Below are positions 63,601-64,000 of a stretch of DNA of 64,000 bases, in pieces. Under the pieces are notes generated by a model that saw only the letters and a list, made by a program, of their open reading frames with translations, ran no database searches and was not told where the DNA came from. Origin of the DNA: Saccharina japonica (taxonomy: Eukaryota > Sar > Phaeophyceae > Laminariales > Laminariaceae). Where the stretch lies: the NCBI GenBank assembly GCA_008828725.1, contig MEHQ01001077.1, forward strand, positions 87,588-151,587, read 5' to 3'. Position 1 is the stretch's first letter; every line of letters begins with the position of its first letter. The position numbers and the translations under genes are program-made.

Positions 63601-64000
63601 CACAGCGGGTTCCACGGGTAACAGTGGGACTATGATTTTCAGCTCGGGCACCACAACGTCGGGTAATACTGGCAACGTCATGATCGGCAGCGGTGCAGCT
63701 ATAGACGGAGCGGGAGGTATGCTGAGTCTGACAGTGGGAGCCGGCACGTCGGGAGTCGGCGGGGCCGTTTCACTGATAGCCGGGGACTCAAACGACATAG
63801 TCGGTGGTTCGATATCGATCGCAAGTGGATCAGGTACAACGTCATCGAGTGGATCGGTGACGATACAATCGTGGAATGCCGGGACTGCGGGTGTAAGTGG
63901 TAACATGGTCTTCAGCTCGGGCACCAGCAGCTCCGGCAACAGTGGCACAGTGTTGATTGGCAGTGGTGCCGCCACGTCGGGTGCTGGTGGAGCTGTGAGC
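24625..64000 (+). CDS. Giant PSI / beta-solenoid repeat protein with two internal S74 domains (5' and 3' incomplete)
   Basis: Exons read as 24625-24701, 24791-24871, 26205-26272, 26443-26591, 27893-28057 and 29092 to beyond 64000. Phases agree at every junction; edges of the first three exons are less certain. Exons 1-3 encode about 74 residues of no recognised family. Exons 4 and 5 are Cys-rich PSI/plexin-like modules. The last exon is open for about 34.9 kb and encodes over 11,600 residues rich in Gly, Ser, Thr, Ala and Val. It repeats rungs of type GG-x-V-x-I-x-AG, as expected for a beta-solenoid. Two S74 chaperone domains are embedded near 34.7-36.3 kb. I noticed no Cys in the repeats. 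An assembly scar at 61193 shifts the frame by 32 nt. PSI modules suggest a secreted or surface protein; no signal peptide or anchor is in view. Likely an extracellular fibre, matrix or adhesion protein, by inference. Confidence 0.8.
25040..25145 (-). mobile_element. Possible second tRNA-like SINE fragment
   Basis: The minus strand carries a B-box-like AAGGTTCGAATCTCGGC near 25075-25092, followed by a pyrimidine-rich tail. Its body does not match the other SINE family. A clear A-box is not seen, so the call is tentative. Confidence 0.3.
25300..25620 (+). mobile_element. tRNA-derived SINE, copy 3 (in intron of the giant gene)
   Basis: Starts with an A-box-like TAGTGGTCAGG and a B-box CAAGTTCGAATCCCACC (about 25341-25357). 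The shared body follows in opposite orientation to copies 1 and 2 (CAATTGCTGAGAGCGCC, CGGATCTGAGTTACGACC), ending AATAATAAATGGGATGGAAA. It lies between exons 2 and 3 of the giant gene. Confidence 0.7.
25621..26204. other. Remainder of intron 2 of the giant gene
   Basis: No repeat family from elsewhere in the window is seen. A CCTCTCCTGTAG acceptor-like site lies at about 26006, but the sequence after it does not keep the required phase, so no exon is called. Confidence 0.4.
26443..26591 (+). other. Exon encoding first PSI/plexin-like module
   Basis: Preceded by an AAACAG acceptor and followed by a GTAAGA donor. Encodes NCTDCVDVGGCGYC, then CVDG...CPSW...DVC, seven closely spaced cysteines with the C-x(2)-C-x(5)-C-x(2)-C pattern and a Gly before the third. 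This is the disulphide-rich pattern of PSI (plexin-semaphorin-integrin) domains, which sit outside the cell and often space other extracellular domains. Confidence 0.7.
26592..27892. other. Intron 4 of the giant gene
   Basis: Contains the family B fragment at 26811. Three CCTCGTAGCCCTTAAACGG-like or related AAGGCCCGTGG words occur near 26970, 27295 and, outside the gene, 11110. A possible tRNA-like CAGATTCGAAC lies at 27667. No exon with conserved phase was found. Confidence 0.45.
26811..26855 (+). repeat. Dispersed repeat family B fragment
   Basis: CCCCTTTCGAACTGCACCCC followed by TTTGGGGACAAACTACTGG matches the B blocks in helicase introns 11 and 12, about 17 kb away. Confidence 0.55.
27893..28057 (+). 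other. Exon encoding second PSI/plexin-like module
   Basis: Acceptor GATCTTCAG, donor GTAAGA, phase 1 on both sides. Encodes CSEYPECATCAEDEDCAWC, then ASEGAC...DC...LPC. The C-x(5)-C-x(2)-C-x(5)-C-x(2)-C core with Trp before the last Cys is a good match to the PSI consensus. It joins by phase to the solenoid exon at 29092. Confidence 0.75.
28058..29091. other. Intron 5 of the giant gene
   Basis: The acceptor is placed at TTTGGCGTAG (29091) because it is the AG that fits the phase of the preceding donor. The downstream reading is then ENRVVGNLIVEADP. The 1.03 kb holds no other recognisable feature. Confidence 0.55.
29092..34733 (+). repeat. Diverged N-terminal solenoid repeats of the giant protein
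   Basis: About 1880 residues of 12-16-residue rungs such as GGSVEIAAGDS and GGDIEFMAGNT. They are grouped into modules that recur at roughly 300-500 nt, each opening with a (S/T)xNAGxxGxSG motif (for example 30286, 30553, 32650). The modules are recognisably related but much diverged in DNA and residue sequence, unlike the array after 39.25 kb. Confidence 0.7.
34734..35233 (+). other. Peptidase S74 / intramolecular chaperone domain, copy 1
   Basis: Encodes IYLTVPAGDTTTKNVIG, a beta-rich lead-in, then the SSDERIKESV signature (Ser codons 34920-34925, Lys 34938-34940). A GVIAQQLAEVFPEHV segment and a LISAMQSQHKHF end follow. This is the family layout: S-D-x-R-x-K, G-[FV]-[IL]-A-Q-E/Q-[LV]...FPE, then a C-terminal helix. 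In phage endosialidase tails and in MYRF the domain trimerises and cuts itself just before the Ser, using a Ser-Lys dyad. Both residues are kept here. Confidence 0.85.
34734..35398 (+). repeat. 665 bp duplicated block, copy 1
   Basis: Matches 35781-36445 with about five substitutions by eye, mostly silent; the one residue change noted is Thr to Ile in ET/IISDFD. The offset is 1047 nt (349 codons). Confidence 0.85.
35781..36280 (+). other. Peptidase S74 / intramolecular chaperone domain, copy 2
   Basis: Near-identical to copy 1. The SSDERIK signature is at 35967-35987 and LISAMQSQHKHF at the end. Both copies are followed by FGPNSGEKSGDITV and a return to solenoid rungs. So neither copy is C-terminal, which is unusual for this family. 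Confidence 0.85.
35781..36445 (+). repeat. 665 bp duplicated block, copy 2
   Basis: Second copy of 34734-35398. The sequence just before each block (VRPGxGxxxNGxxE...RIVTSD) is related but clearly more diverged, so the homogenised part has sharp edges. Confidence 0.8.
36446..39251 (+). repeat. Intermediate solenoid repeats between the S74 pair and the regular array
   Basis: About 935 residues of diverged modules similar to the N-terminal set, still opening with NAGxxGxSG-type motifs (for example 37204, 38400, 38683). Towards 38.4-39.2 kb the modules become more alike and shorter, leading into the regular array. Confidence 0.65.
39252..64000 (+). repeat. Super-repeat array of 753/843/930 nt units
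   Basis: I anchored each unit at the Gly codon of the NSG-x-M/L-x-FSSGST motif. Anchors: 39252, 40095, 40938, 41868, 42711, 43464, 44307, 45060, 45903, 46746, 47499, 48342, 49185, 49938, 50781, 51711, 52554, 53397, 54327, 55170, 56013, 56766, 57609, 58452, 59205, 60048, 60978, 61853, 62696, 63626. Intervals are only 843 (281 codons), 753 (251) or 930 (310) nt once the 32 nt scar in the interval ending at 61853 is removed. Units at 39.2-41.4 and 42-51 kb are nearly identical in DNA. Confidence 0.9.
61162..61224 (+). other. Assembly scar: single n between two 31 nt copies
   Basis: The same 31 nt (starting CGGTGTCGAT, ending GGGTACTGA, one T/C mismatch) occurs at 61162-61192 and 61194-61224 on either side of an n at 61193. 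Taking out 32 nt restores the open frame to 64000 and makes the local repeat interval 843 nt instead of 875. It is an unmerged contig overlap, not a real frameshift. Confidence 0.9.

Noticed and set aside
29092..64000. Collagen, silk or PE-PGRS-like protein
   Set aside because: Collagen needs strict G-x-y triplets with Pro, which are absent. Rungs of 12-16 residues with alternating hydrophobic positions fit a beta-solenoid better. PE-PGRS proteins are mycobacterial and lack S74 domains.

Overview
The window is nuclear eukaryotic DNA. It holds two intron-rich protein genes on the + strand, separated and invaded by several repeat families. Long GT-AG introns, GC-rich exons, tRNA-derived SINEs, MITE-like elements and an interstitial CCCTAA tract suggest a stramenopile, possibly a brown alga. 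That assignment is an inference; the sequence carries no diagnostic marker.

Region 1 (1-10148) is the 3' part of a DEAH-box RNA helicase gene. Thirteen exons join in one frame (2484 nt, 827 residues plus stop). They cover the helicase core from the region before motif II through motif VI, then the winged-helix/ratchet (HA2) and OB-fold parts. A Gly/Ser-rich insert sits before motif IV. Copies of two short dispersed repeats lie in its introns.

Region 2 (10149-24600) shows no intact gene. It holds a tRNA-derived SINE family (three copies), a 2.05 kb element with 0.4 kb LTR-like direct repeats inserted in one SINE, a PIF/Harbinger-like MITE with TAA target duplications, a 1.4 kb element with about 450 bp inverted arms, a hAT-like MITE with a perfect 8 bp target duplication, a (CCCTAA)n tract and a probable LINE 3' fragment.

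Region 3 (24625-64000, open at the right edge) is the most remarkable part. Several small exons, two encoding Cys-rich PSI/plexin-like modules, splice in consistent phase into one uninterrupted coding exon of about 34.9 kb. That exon encodes more than 11,600 residues of Gly/Ser/Thr/Ala/Val-rich beta-solenoid-like repeats. Embedded in it are two nearly identical copies of a peptidase S74 / intramolecular chaperone (endosialidase-tail, MYRF-ICA type) domain with the Ser-Asp-x-Arg-x-Lys signature intact. From 39.25 kb onward the exon is an array of super-repeats whose lengths take only three values: 753, 843 or 930 nt. An 'n' at 61193, flanked by a 31 nt duplication, is almost certainly an assembly scar; removing 32 nt restores both the frame and the 843 nt period. 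My reading is a giant secreted or cell-surface fibre or adhesin-like protein that may trimerise and cut itself. The start of the gene, its 3' end and its function cannot be seen here.
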